64,000 bases of DNA, taken from NCBI RefSeq assembly GCF_014207095.1, contig NZ_JACHBG010000024.1:20658-84657 (forward strand), written 5' to 3'. The stretch comes from Martinezella lusitana. GTDB lineage: Bacteria > Pseudomonadota > Alphaproteobacteria > Rhizobiales > Rhizobiaceae. Position 1 is the first letter of the stretch. The number at the start of each line of letters is the position of its first letter. The notes under the pieces were generated by a model. It did no database searches. It was not told the DNA's origin and saw nothing but the letters and a program-made list of their open reading frames with translations. Position numbers and translations under genes: made by a program. This document shows positions 18,242 through 26,670 of the stretch, in pieces.

Positions 18242-19873
18242 ATGTACATCGAGAAGGTCAAGATAAAGAACTTCAAGTGTTTCGAAGGCTGGTTCGCAGC
18301 CGATTTCAATCGGGGCGTCAACATCATCGTCGGCAACAACGAAGCCGGAAAATCCACGCTGCTCGAAGCTATCCATCTATGCCTGACGGGTATGCTGAAC
18401 GGGAAATACCTGCGCAACGAATTATCTCCCTATCTTTTTAACCGGAAGGTCGAGCGGGCGTATCTGGACAGCATCGCCGCGAAACAACCTCTCGATCCGC
18501 CGGAGATCCAGATCGAGCTGTTTTTCGGCGGTGATAGCGACGCGTTGGAAGACCTGCGCGGAAACGGGAATTCCGAGAAAAACGACAAGGCTCGCGGCCT
18601 TCTCTTCTCGATCGAGTTCGACAAGAAATATGACGGTGCCTATACCGAGTTGCTGAAGAACAGGGAGATCAACTCGATACCCTTGGAATTCTATCAGGTG
18701 CAATGGTCGGAATTCTCCCGCCAACCGGCGATGCCTCGCACCATTCCCATTAAATCGGCCCTCATCGATTCAACAAGCACGCGTGTGCAGAGCGGTTCGG
18801 ATATGTACATCTCCCGCATCGTCAGAGAGTTTTTGGACGACAAGGAACGTGTTGCGATATCCCAAGCCCACCGCAAGCTGAAAGACGCCTTCAAGGCCGA
18901 CGGCAATGTCGGCGCCATTAATGAAAGATTGGCGGAAGCGGCGAAGATCAGCCGAAAAAAGGTCAGCATCTCGGTCGATATGTCGTCTCATAATGCCTGG
19001 GAAAACAGCCTCATGACTTATATCGAGGATGTGCCCTTCCACTATATCGGCAAGGGCGAGCAGTGCATCGTCAAAACGCGACTCGCGCTGAGCAGCAAAA
19101 AGAACAGCGAAGCGACCGTATTGCTGATCGAGGAACCGGAAAACCACCTCTCGCACTCGAAGCTCAACCAGCTCATCAGCGATATCAGCACCGACAATAG
19201 CGGCAAGCAGGTCATCATCACCACGCATAGCAGCTTCGTCGCGAACAAACTAGGACTGGACCACCTGATCCTGTTACGGGAAGCGAAGGTCACACGGATC
19301 GAGGATCTGGACGCGAGCGACTTCTTCCATAAGCTGCCTGGCTATGACACGCTGCGTCTCGTGTTGTCGCAGAAGTCGATCCTTGTAGAGGGCGATGCGG
19401 ACGAGCTGGTCGTCCAACGGGCCTACATGGATACCAACGGGGGAAAATTGCCGATCGACGACGAGATCGATGTCATCTCGGTCGGGCTTTCGTTCCTGCG
19501 TTTTCTCGAACTGGCGACGGCGCTGAAAATCCCCGTCGTGGTCGCAACCGACAACGACGGGGATACTGCTGCGCTTGAAAAGAAGTACGCCAAATACAAG
19601 GACGTCGATCATATCACAATCTGCTATGATCCTGTGGTGGATAAGGGCGACCTGGTCCTCGGCGGCAAGCCTTTCAACTATAACACCCTTGAGCCGAAAC
19701 TGGTCAAATCCAATAGCGTCGAGACCTTCAACACGCTGTTCGGTACCAAGCATGATCTCGATAACCTTCATCGTTATATGAAGAACAACAAGACCGAATG
19801 CGCGCTGGCGATTTTCTCGGCGAAGACGAAAATCAGTTATCCGAAATATATTCTGGATGCGATCGCCAAATGA
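18242..19873 (+). CDS. gajA: GajA-like OLD-family ATPase/TOPRIM nuclease (Gabija-like)
   Basis: The 543-residue protein has an N-terminal ABC-type ATPase: IKNFKCFEG, Walker A GNNEAGKSTLLEA near residue 33, and LLIEEPENHLSHSK as signature/Walker B. It ends with a TOPRIM nuclease domain (ILVEGDADELVVQRAY near residue 380 and VVVATDNDGDTAALEKK near residue 435). Class 2 OLD nucleases of this type pair with a UvrD-like helicase to form Gabija, which senses phage-induced nucleotide depletion and nicks DNA. The ATG at 18242 is preferred to 18206 because the ATPase fold starts directly after it and a GGGA-rich ribosome site lies in front. The next gene overlaps by 4 bp. Confidence 0.88.
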   Translation: MYIEKVKIKNFKCFEGWFAADFNRGVNIIVGNNEAGKSTLLEAIHLCLTGMLNGKYLRNELSPYLFNRKVERAYLDSIAAKQPLDPPEIQIELFFGGDSDALEDLRGNGNSEKNDKARGLLFSIEFDKKYDGAYTELLKNREINSIPLEFYQVQWSEFSRQPAMPRTIPIKSALIDSTSTRVQSGSDMYISRIVREFLDDKERVAISQAHRKLKDAFKADGNVGAINERLAEAAKISRKKVSISVDMSSHNAWENSLMTYIEDVPFHYIGKGEQCIVKTRLALSSKKNSEATVLLIEEPENHLSHSKLNQLISDISTDNSGKQVIITTHSSFVANKLGLDHLILLREAKVTRIEDLDASDFFHKLPGYDTLRLVLSQKSILVEGDADELVVQRAYMDTNGGKLPIDDEIDVISVGLSFLRFLELATALKIPVVVATDNDGDTAALEKKYAKYKDVDHITICYDPVVDKGDLVLGGKPFNYNTLEPKLVKSNSVETFNTLFGTKHDLDNLHRYMKNNKTECALAIFSAKTKISYPKYILDAIAK

Positions 19874-21009
19874 TGGGGCCGAATAAGCTCGTCATTGCTG
19901 CGGCAGGCTCGGGGAAGACCACCTACCTCGTCAGGCAGGCGCTTGCCGTTGAACAAAAACGGGTCCTCATCACCACCTACACGGAATCGAACGAAAAAGA
20001 GATCCGGCGCAAATTTTTCGAAATCAATGGCTCGGTTCCGGGCAACGTGCATATCCAGACCTGGTTCAGTCTGCTGATCGAGCACGGCATCAAGCCCTTT
20101 CAAGGCAAGCTGTTCGATTGGGATGTCGCTGGCATGCTTCTAGTTTCGCAGAGATCCGGTTTGCGCGGGCGCGACCGGCAAGGCCGTCCCATGTATTGGG
20201 GTGAGGAAGATTTCAGACGCTGCTACTTCGACCGTCGAAATCGCGTCTATTCAGACAAATTGTCGAGGCTGATGATACGGTGCAACGAGGCATCGGACGG
20301 CGCTGTCATCGAGCGGCTTTCCCGTATCTATCACTTTATTTTCGTAGATGAGGTGCAGGATCTGGCAGGCCACGACCTCGACATTTTGGCGGCGCTCTTC
20401 CAAAGCCCCGTCAACGTCGTCATGGTGGGTGATCCCCGTCAGGTCACCTATGTGACCCATCTGGAGGCTCGCCTTAAGAAGTACAGGGATGGCGGCATTG
20501 CCGACTTCATTCGGGCGGAACTTCCCCGAAAGGTTACCTGCGATATTGATGTGACCAGCCTCATGACATCGCACCGAAATAGCACCGCTATCTGTGAACT
20601 ATCGTCGAAGCTCTATCCAAAGTTGGCGGCTGCGACTGCATGTAAATGCGTCGACTGCAGGCAGCCGGTCCCTGGTGATGCGGGTCTCCACATCGTCCGA
20701 CGTAACGATCTGCCACGCTATCTCAAGACCGGACGACCGGTACAGCTGCGATGGAGTTCCGCCGTTAAGGTCGCATCTGTAGAACTGCCGTCGCTTACAT
20801 TCGGACGATCCAAGGGACTCGGTTTTGACCGCGTCATTATCTATCCGACGAATGAAATGATGGACTGGCTGAAGAGCGCCCAATCGGCGTTGAAAGCCGA
20901 AACCCGTGCAAAACTCTATGTTGCCCTAACCCGCGCAAGGCATACGGTAGCGGTGGTCCATGACCTTGCCGATGGTGAAGTCGTTCCAGGATTCACATTG
21001 TTCCAGTAG
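19870..21009 (+). CDS. gajB: GajB-like UvrD/Rep-type helicase (Gabija-like)
   Basis: The 379-residue helicase has Walker A AAAGSGKTTYLV at residues 8-19, motif II FVDEVQDL near residue 158, GDPRQVTY near 185, and a C-terminal motif VI YVALTRARHTVAVV. Its ATG overlaps the gajA stop (ATGA), giving translational coupling. It is shorter than the B. cereus GajB (about 494 residues); the missing part corresponds to inserted subdomains, so this is a compact variant or a related OLD-helicase pair. A perfect hairpin and T-run follow at 21069. Confidence 0.85.
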   Translation: MMGPNKLVIAAAGSGKTTYLVRQALAVEQKRVLITTYTESNEKEIRRKFFEINGSVPGNVHIQTWFSLLIEHGIKPFQGKLFDWDVAGMLLVSQRSGLRGRDRQGRPMYWGEEDFRRCYFDRRNRVYSDKLSRLMIRCNEASDGAVIERLSRIYHFIFVDEVQDLAGHDLDILAALFQSPVNVVMVGDPRQVTYVTHLEARLKKYRDGGIADFIRAELPRKVTCDIDVTSLMTSHRNSTAICELSSKLYPKLAAATACKCVDCRQPVPGDAGLHIVRRNDLPRYLKTGRPVQLRWSSAVKVASVELPSLTFGRSKGLGFDRVIIYPTNEMMDWLKSAQSALKAETRAKLYVALTRARHTVAVVHDLADGEVVPGFTLFQ

Positions 21010-21068
21010 CGAAAATCTCCGGAAAATGCACCCTATATAGATCTATGATTTCATCCTTGGCGGTGGGG

Positions 21069-21094
21069 CATCATCTTCCGATGATGACCTTTTT
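21069..21094 (+). terminator. Rho-independent terminator after gajB
   Basis: CATCATC-ttcc-GATGATG (21069-21086) is a perfect 7-bp stem with a 4-base loop, followed by ACC and a T-rich run. It ends just before the stop codon of the convergent hipA at 21095. Confidence 0.8.
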
Positions 21095-22330
21095 CTAGGT
21101 AGCTTCGTTGAATTCCCGATACAGCTCGATTGTGGGCAGATGTGCATCGATAGTCTCGCGCACCTTCGCGGCCATCGGCAGGTTGTTTTTCTCGTTTTTC
21201 CACACATCCATAAACCGTCCGACCGTCTCGCGTGCTGTGTCGAGGACCAGCTTTTCGGACAGCGCCGACTTGGCGGCCAGATGTGCAAGCTCGTCCTTCG
21301 ATAGCTCCGCCATTCTTTTCGTGCGTGAAAAGTTAAGCGCGGCCGTATCCTCTCCCTCGATATAGGGGATTGTCGATAGCAGGTCGTAAGCCGGCGAGAG
21401 CGCAGGGGTACGGCGATCGGGGTAGATCAGCGACCAGTTCTTCAGATGCATGTCGCCATTGCCGATCAGTGTGCTGAAGACCAACCGGCGGATGAACTCC
21501 GCCACGTCGGCCGTGCTCGTCTCGATGCCGAGGACGCGGGCGATCATCCGGTAATTGCCCTTGCTGTACTTGTCATCCGGCTTCACGCCAAACACCTGCG
21601 CAAAATCCTCGATATGCACCGGACCCTCCGGCGTACGGTCGAAACGCCTAATGGCGAGCGCCTGCCCGTGCAGTTCTCCTACCCCCTGTGGCAGGCCGCT
21701 CACCGCATCCAGCTCGACCAGCTGGATCTCCGGCACGTCCATGCCCATCATCGCGGCGATGGTCATCATGGAGAATTCGTTCTCCGGCACGCCGCTATAC
21801 TGCTGGGAGGGCAGCTTCACGATCCATGATCCACCGGTACCCTCGGCCGGAATAGTCAGGCCGCCTCCCTTCGTGGTGTTCTTGAAGGCCGAGAATTTCA
21901 GCTGCACACCGGCCAACGAAAAGCGCAATGCATTCGGTCGCGCTTCGACAGAAGCCTGCTCGTCATCGGGCGGCAGGTCATCACCCACGGTGGGATGGAC
22001 CGTCACTGCACCGGGCAGATCACGACCGAGCATCCAGAGCAGGAAGAATTCCCGCGTCTGTTTTACGCCAGCACGCTCGGCGAGGTATTTTCGCAGCGGC
22101 CCTTCCGGCAACAGGTTCGAGAAGAAGGGTGGGACCACCATGTTATATGGGCGGAACTTCGTAATCAGGGCGCCGAACGGGTCCTTGAAGGACAAGCTGA
22201 GTGTCGGCCGCTTTTCGTTTTCGATATAGTCCTCGTTGAATGCGAAGATGGTGCGCCCGTCCTGCAGGTTCGTCAGGGTCGCGACCGGTTCTCCGTTTAG
22301 CCTGACATCGAGTACCGTGACCTTAGGCAT
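21095..22330 (-). CDS. hipA: HipA-family serine/threonine kinase toxin
   Basis: This 411-residue HipA-type kinase has the N-terminal couple-HipA domain (RLNGEPVATLTNLQDGRTIFAFNEDY), the conserved IVKLPSQQYSGVPENEFSMM lysine region near residue 150, the catalytic GNGDMHLKNWSL near residue 290, and the metal-binding SPAYDLLST segment. HipA kinases phosphorylate cellular targets such as glutamyl-tRNA synthetase and induce growth arrest until neutralised by HipB. The start at 22330 is chosen because the family fold begins at MPKVTVLDVRLNG; it overlaps hipB by 8 bp. All catalytic residues that can be recognised are present. Confidence 0.9.
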   Translation of the reverse strand: MPKVTVLDVRLNGEPVATLTNLQDGRTIFAFNEDYIENEKRPTLSLSFKDPFGALITKFRPYNMVVPPFFSNLLPEGPLRKYLAERAGVKQTREFFLLWMLGRDLPGAVTVHPTVGDDLPPDDEQASVEARPNALRFSLAGVQLKFSAFKNTTKGGGLTIPAEGTGGSWIVKLPSQQYSGVPENEFSMMTIAAMMGMDVPEIQLVELDAVSGLPQGVGELHGQALAIRRFDRTPEGPVHIEDFAQVFGVKPDDKYSKGNYRMIARVLGIETSTADVAEFIRRLVFSTLIGNGDMHLKNWSLIYPDRRTPALSPAYDLLSTIPYIEGEDTAALNFSRTKRMAELSKDELAHLAAKSALSEKLVLDTARETVGRFMDVWKNEKNNLPMAAKVRETIDAHLPTIELYREFNEAT

Positions 22331-22919
22331 CATCGTCCTCCTCATCCAGCGCGTAGGCCGAGCGCGGGATTGCGTCATCCCGGTCGCGATGCACCGCGGC
22401 GTTGCGCAGTTGCCTTATCTCGCGAACGATCGCACCCATTTCCTGACGTGACATCTTGTCGGTCTGAGAATTTTCAAGGCGGTTGGCTGCCCGCCTGAGG
22501 ATGTCCAGCTCGTCGGGAGTCAGTGGCAGATGGCGTAGGAGGCCCAGGCTATCCTTGAACGCGTCCGCGTCGGCACTCGTCCCGACCCCATACCCGTACT
22601 GCGCAGACGATCGCTCGAGACGCGCGACCAGTTTGCGTTGGTCAGATGTGAGGACGTCATTCGACGCCGAACTACTTTCGAGGATGTTGCGGATCGCCGG
22701 CATCAGCTTCTTCGGCGCAAGGACGATCTCGAGGTCGAGCGCGCGCGCCACATCCACCAAGCTGCCGAGCCCAGGCTCCATTGTACCCCGCTCGATCTGG
22801 GAAATATGGCTCTGCGTCAGGCCCGAACGAGCGCTCAGCTCACGCTGGCTTACTTTCTGTCCTTCCCGGGCAGCGCGTAACTGCTGTGTTATATGCTCTG
22901 TTTTATATGCCACGATCAT
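22323..22919 (-). CDS. hipB: HipB-like XRE-family antitoxin/repressor
   Basis: The 198-residue protein has an N-terminal XRE helix-turn-helix (SQRELSARSGLTQSHISQIERGT, residues about 22-45), followed by a long helical C-terminal extension ending in an acidic tail (DEEDDDA). That is longer than classical HipB, so the extension may do extra binding. The open frame reaches 23015, but MIVAYKTEHITQQL at 22919 is the likely start; the upstream part covers the operator region. It precedes and overlaps hipA, the usual antitoxin-first order. A perfect 12-bp inverted repeat covers its start codon, suggesting autorepression. Confidence 0.85.
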   Translation of the reverse strand: MIVAYKTEHITQQLRAAREGQKVSQRELSARSGLTQSHISQIERGTMEPGLGSLVDVARALDLEIVLAPKKLMPAIRNILESSSASNDVLTSDQRKLVARLERSSAQYGYGVGTSADADAFKDSLGLLRHLPLTPDELDILRRAANRLENSQTDKMSRQEMGAIVREIRQLRNAAVHRDRDDAIPRSAYALDEEDDDA

Positions 22920-22956
22920 TATCCTGTATCGCATGATGGGAGATATACAGGATAAT
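22918..22956. promoter_or_regulatory. Operator-like inverted repeat at the hipBA start
   Basis: ATTATCCTGTAT (22918-22929) and ATACAGGATAAT (22945-22956) are exact inverted copies with centres 27 bp apart. The left arm overlaps the hipB start codon. HipB is known to bind repeats of the type TATCC-N8-GGATA, and these arms contain TATCC and GGATA. Confidence 0.75.
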
Positions 22957-22991
22957 ATATAGACAATTCCGTAAGGCAGCGCAACTCTGAT

Positions 22992-23005
22992 ATACAGATC
23001 TGTAT
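22992..23005. promoter_or_regulatory. Second palindrome upstream of hipBA
   Basis: ATACAGATCTGTAT is a perfect 14-bp palindrome about 75 bp upstream of the hipB start. It shares ATACAG with the repeat nearer the gene, so it may be an additional operator. Confidence 0.5.
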
Positions 23006-23065
23006 CACTGAACAATTTTATATATAATCATATGTCAATCAGCCATGATGACTCATCATACCGGC

Positions 23066-24141
23066 CTAGCTTCTGTAGCCGCCCATGAGGGCGCGCAACA
23101 TATCGGCCTGTGCAGACCCTGCCGGCATCGTATCCACTGTGAAAGGGACATTGATATAGGCCTGCCCGTCAGGTTGCGGCTGCGCATGCACGCCGAATTC
23201 CTCAAAAAGCCGGTAACCGACCGCCCCGACATCGATCAGCGCATCATAGCTCGGCCACTCACCACGCGTATCCCATAGGCCGCGCAGCTGCTCCACCAGC
23301 CGGCCGATCGCCCTGACCAAAGCCTGATCCTCGGTCGGCAATTCTGGCGCCACCTCGCAGAGGTTGTCGGATTCGTTCATCCCGTCCAGATGGCCGAACA
23401 GGTAGGATGCGATCCGCAAGGGCTCAAGAATGACAATACCGACTTCCTGAAAGACCCGCACCACATTGCCATGCAGGCGATAGGACCGGATGGCATCGTG
23501 CGCCCTGCCGCGGCAATCCTTCAACCGAACGGCCAAATTGTCGCGGAAACGGGCTTCCTCGTTGACCGCGAACCCCGCCGACAAACGGCAGACCGCATAT
23601 TCACCCCGGCAGGCTTCGGCGAAGTGCTGCTCGTGATCGCTGATGAAATGCCCGGTCGGCGGACGAAAATGGATGCCGGGAATTGGTCCTCGCGAAAGGC
23701 GATTTCTTCGACATGTGCGCATTCATGGGCGATGATGGCAATGGCCGTGCGGAAATCCTCTTCATCGCGATCGGCCCCCTCGAGCACAATCGGGCATACC
23801 GGACCCGCGGACAAAACGATATGTGTCTTCACGGCGTCGCCACGCATGACCACGACACTCTTTCCGACGCCGGCCAGGCCCTCGTCATTGGTGCGGCTCA
23901 ACGGCGCCAGCCCTTCGACGCCCCGATCGAGGTCGCGCAGCGCCTCGTCGTAATCGACCGCTACGGTCACACCGTCGAGCGCGCTGATATCGATATATTC
24001 CCCGACCTCGCGCAGAATGTGGAACATCTGCTGCCCGAGGCATTCGGCGCCGTACTGGTTGGTGATGCCCTGTACCGTCACCTGAATCTGCGGAAGCGTG
24101 GAGGCAGGCACCTCTTGTCGCGGCGTGTCGCTCGTATCCAT
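23066..24141 (-). pseudogene. HExxH-type metallopeptidase-like protein, frameshifted
   Basis: Two overlapping frames (24141 down to 23521, and 23722 down to 23066) together resemble the protein at 25149-26138 along their length. Shared blocks are VSVQG-like QVTVQGI near the start, LDGVTVAVDYDEALRDLDRG, AHECAHVEE with an HExxH zinc motif, EYAVCRL and SYLFGHLDGM. The frame changes in 23655-23670 (TTTTCGTCCGCCGACC on the minus strand), consistent with a single-base indel. A full product would be about 355 residues. The function of this family is not known to me; the motif suggests a zinc peptidase. It is either a recent pseudogene or contains a sequencing error. Confidence 0.75.
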
Positions 24142-24164
24142 ATTAGCCCCTCTCTCCCCTCACC

Positions 24165-24890
24165 TCATGCGGTTTCACCCAGCTGCGCCTGCCCGCCGGC
24201 GGCAAGCACCTTATAGCGGGCATGCAGGTTATAGAATGCTTCGTCGCCCACCATGGTGAGTATCATGCGCACAAGGCTGAAGACGCACAGCAAAACGGAG
24301 AGGCCGAGTATGTTCAGCGTCTCCTGCAGCTCGTCTTCCTCCAGCAGAGGATCGAGGCTGAACAATGCGGTCCCGTCCGGCAGGAACGAACGATGCCGTA
24401 ATAGCGAGCTGTAGGTGACATGTGCCGTGTCGGCCGAGATCTCACGATACATGTGCGCCATGCGCGGGAACTGGCTGTCCTTGCTCAGGTCACTCGGCTT
24501 GAGCTGCGCGCCCTTCTTGTCATTCAGGAATTCCTGCAGCAGCTTATGCGAGCCGGCATCAAGGTCCGTCTGCATGTCCTTTAACGCCTTGGCTCTCGAC
24601 CATTTACTCGTGGCTTCGTCATCCTTGAGCGCCTGCAAATAGTCAGGCTTGCGGCACGCTGCATCCATATGGATCGCGCATTCGACGACCTTGCGGCAGG
24701 TACTGCGCACATCGAGCACCTTGTCATGCTCAGCGAGCAACAATGCCGTGTCGAACAATGTCAGGGCACGGGCGAACAGCGCGAATTTCACGAACAGCAG
24801 TTCGGGCTCTTCGCCTTCCGGCGCATCGAAGCTGTCCACGTCCGCGAGCTTCGCCGAGCCATGCGGAAATCCCTCATCCATTGCAGCCAT
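24165..24890 (-). CDS. Uncharacterised helical protein, DUF5677-like
   Basis: The 241-residue, mostly helical product has an N-terminal acidic segment, then RALTLFDTALLLAEHDKVLDVRSTCRKVVECAIHM and SADTAHVTYSSLL, and a hydrophobic helix near the C-terminus (LNILGLSVLLCVFSLVRMILTMV). The arginine-glutamate pair in RSTCRKVVE and the later conserved histidine recall DUF5677, a HEPN-like fold; this is pattern recognition and needs confirmation. It lies between two related metallopeptidase-motif genes on the same strand, 23 bp from the downstream one, so it is probably part of the same module. Confidence 0.6.
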   Translation of the reverse strand: MAAMDEGFPHGSAKLADVDSFDAPEGEEPELLFVKFALFARALTLFDTALLLAEHDKVLDVRSTCRKVVECAIHMDAACRKPDYLQALKDDEATSKWSRAKALKDMQTDLDAGSHKLLQEFLNDKKGAQLKPSDLSKDSQFPRMAHMYREISADTAHVTYSSLLRHRSFLPDGTALFSLDPLLEEDELQETLNILGLSVLLCVFSLVRMILTMVGDEAFYNLHARYKVLAAGGQAQLGETA

Positions 24891-25016
24891 GCTTCATTTA
24901 TCTGGGGCTGATCATCATTCATGCGATTCTTCCTGGTTGCCACCGGTACATGTGGAGTCAAATAGCTATCCGGAGGATAATCCCACCGCCAAATGGTTCG
25001 GCGGAATGCGATGCGA

Positions 25017-25148
25017 CTATGCGATAATCAGGAAGTCGGCAGCCGTCAGCGCCAAACCTTTGTCGAGAGAGGCGAACTGGACCGCAGCAGCCTTTTCCGT
25101 ACCGTCAGCCTGGTACTGGAGAGCACCCGTGTCTTTATATGGCCGTTC
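25017..25148 (-). pseudogene. C-terminal remnant of an RTX (hemolysin-type) secreted protein
   Basis: Directly after the stop codon of the gene upstream, and in the same frame, the minus strand reads YKDTGALQYQADGTEKAAAVQFASLDKG and ends LALTAADFLIIA. This is the type I secretion tail of RTX proteins and resembles the tail of the serralysin remnant at 5209 (NTDSGALSYDVDGGG...LRLSAADFIVI). There are no calcium-binding repeats or start codon, so it is a scar of recombination. Confidence 0.75.
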
Positions 25149-26138
25149 CTACATCGTGGCGAACGTGAACGGAATGCGGAAGCCGCAATTGCCGTGCTCA
25201 TCCCATTGGAAGAAGAAGCCACCCTCGCCCAGCACATCGATGATGATCTCGCCGATCGGTGCGAATTCGCTTCGATCTTCCCATTGCCCGTACCTGGCCC
25301 ACAGTTCTCTTAGCGCGGTGCGCAGCCTTTCGAAAAACGGCGCGAACCAATGCCCTCCCAGCGCCCTGCGAACCGCAGGCACATCGTCTATCGTCAAGCC
25401 GTGACCGTCCATATGGCCGAGCAGATAACTGCCGCTCGTCATCAGGTTCTGGTAATACCGCAGGACCTCGGAGAGTATTCGGTCATGGTCGTGATCGGTG
25501 CGATAGCGTCGGATACATTCGTTTGCCCGGTTCATCGTCTCCTCGAGATGGGTGATGAATGCATTGGTGTAATCCTGCAGAGGATCTCGGCCGAACGGGG
25601 CTGCGATGCGGCAAGCCGCATACTCATCCCAGCAGGCGTTTTCGGCCTGCCCTTCGCAGGCATCTGCGGCATCATCGTAGATTTTTTTCAGCAGCGTATC
25701 GGGGAACGCCTTGTCAGTCGTCATGGCGAGTTCGACATGTGCGCATTCATGAGCGAGCAGATGCAGGGAATGGGCATAGTGCTCATCTTTCTCGTCCGGC
25801 AGTGAATAGATATAGGCAGCGTTCAGTACCAAATGCGATTTGAGAATACCGTCACGGATGACGCTCGGCGCCATCGCAACGCCTTCGACCAGCTCGGAGC
25901 TGGGCGTTAGGCGGTGGTCCGTCTCATATCCTCTATCGAGTGCGAGAAGCGCTTCCTTGTAATCGACGGCGATGGTGATGCCGTCCAGCCGCTCGAGATT
26001 GATGTAACGGCTCAACTCCCGCACATAATCGCCGACGCAATAGGCGAGCTTCTCGCCTGCTTTTTCTTCCATGCCTTGGACTGAAATACCAATGCTGGGC
26101 ACGGTGATCGGTCGCTCTTCCTCGGTGGTCTCCGTCAT
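25149..26138 (-). CDS. HExxH metallopeptidase-like protein of unknown family
   Basis: The 329-residue protein starts with a short disordered region, then ISVQGMEEKAGEKLAYCVGDYVREL and LDGITIAVDYKEALLALDRG. Next comes LLAHECAHVELAM near residue 137, which carries the HExxH zinc-ligand pattern, then DACEGQAENACWDEYAACR, where an E could be the third ligand. It ends GFRIPFTFATM at a TAG. The related frame at 23066-24141 is about 30 residues longer at this end, so the C-terminus may be clipped by the RTX remnant junction that follows. Other members of this family are not known to me; a peptidase role is inferred from the motif only. Confidence 0.7.
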   Translation of the reverse strand: MTETTEEERPITVPSIGISVQGMEEKAGEKLAYCVGDYVRELSRYINLERLDGITIAVDYKEALLALDRGYETDHRLTPSSELVEGVAMAPSVIRDGILKSHLVLNAAYIYSLPDEKDEHYAHSLHLLAHECAHVELAMTTDKAFPDTLLKKIYDDAADACEGQAENACWDEYAACRIAAPFGRDPLQDYTNAFITHLEETMNRANECIRRYRTDHDHDRILSEVLRYYQNLMTSGSYLLGHMDGHGLTIDDVPAVRRALGGHWFAPFFERLRTALRELWARYGQWEDRSEFAPIGEIIIDVLGEGGFFFQWDEHGNCGFRIPFTFATM

Positions 26139-26144
26139 GCTTCC

Positions 26145-26657
26145 TCACTCTGACTGCAAATGCGTCTTGGCCCAGACCAGCGCGCTCAACGCCCCTGCCC
26201 TTGCCTCTTCCACGGATGCGAATTCCTTGTTGCCGCTGCGGGTCGCACCGTTCTTGCGGTTCGTCACCACCACGCCAAAGCCTGCATTTTTAGGGAATAC
26301 CGTCAGATTATACCCTTCGGTGTTGATGTAATCATTGCCCTTGGCCGAACGTTTCCATGAGCGCTCGGCCCATGTCCTACGGCGTTTGGCGAGGCTCCTT
26401 AATCCCCTCTCCCGTTCTTTCGGACGGACATAGTCCTCTTCCATATGTTCGGCACAGACGCAGTCAACGGCCAATGCTTCCGTGGTCTGGCCGTGCTCCA
26501 TATAATGGACGTAGCGGATGGTGACGCTTTCGCACATTTCGCAAAGCTGGGAAGGCTCACCCAAATCCTCGATCCCGACACATGACCATCCCTTTTTGGG
26601 CACCCCAGCTTCGGACCATTTGCCATGACTCGTGTGATCCCTGGTCATCGCGTCCAC
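26145..26657 (-). CDS. Hypothetical cysteine-rich protein
   Basis: The 170-residue product begins with a putative zinc-binding region: KGWSCVGIEDLG, CEMCE, then VDCVCAEHMEEDY. A basic segment follows (ERERGLRSLAKRRRTWAERSWKRSAKGN), then a beta-rich C-terminal domain (LTVFPKNAGFGVVVTNRK). I have seen similar small proteins in plasmid and prophage settings, but know no function. It sits 6 bp upstream of the metallopeptidase-like gene and 13 bp downstream of the XRE-ImmA gene, so all are probably one operon. MTRDHTSH at 26648 is an alternative start. Confidence 0.65.
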   Translation of the reverse strand: MDAMTRDHTSHGKWSEAGVPKKGWSCVGIEDLGEPSQLCEMCESVTIRYVHYMEHGQTTEALAVDCVCAEHMEEDYVRPKERERGLRSLAKRRRTWAERSWKRSAKGNDYINTEGYNLTVFPKNAGFGVVVTNRKNGATRSGNKEFASVEEARAGALSALVWAKTHLQSE

Positions 26658-26670
26658 TCAATCTTGACGT

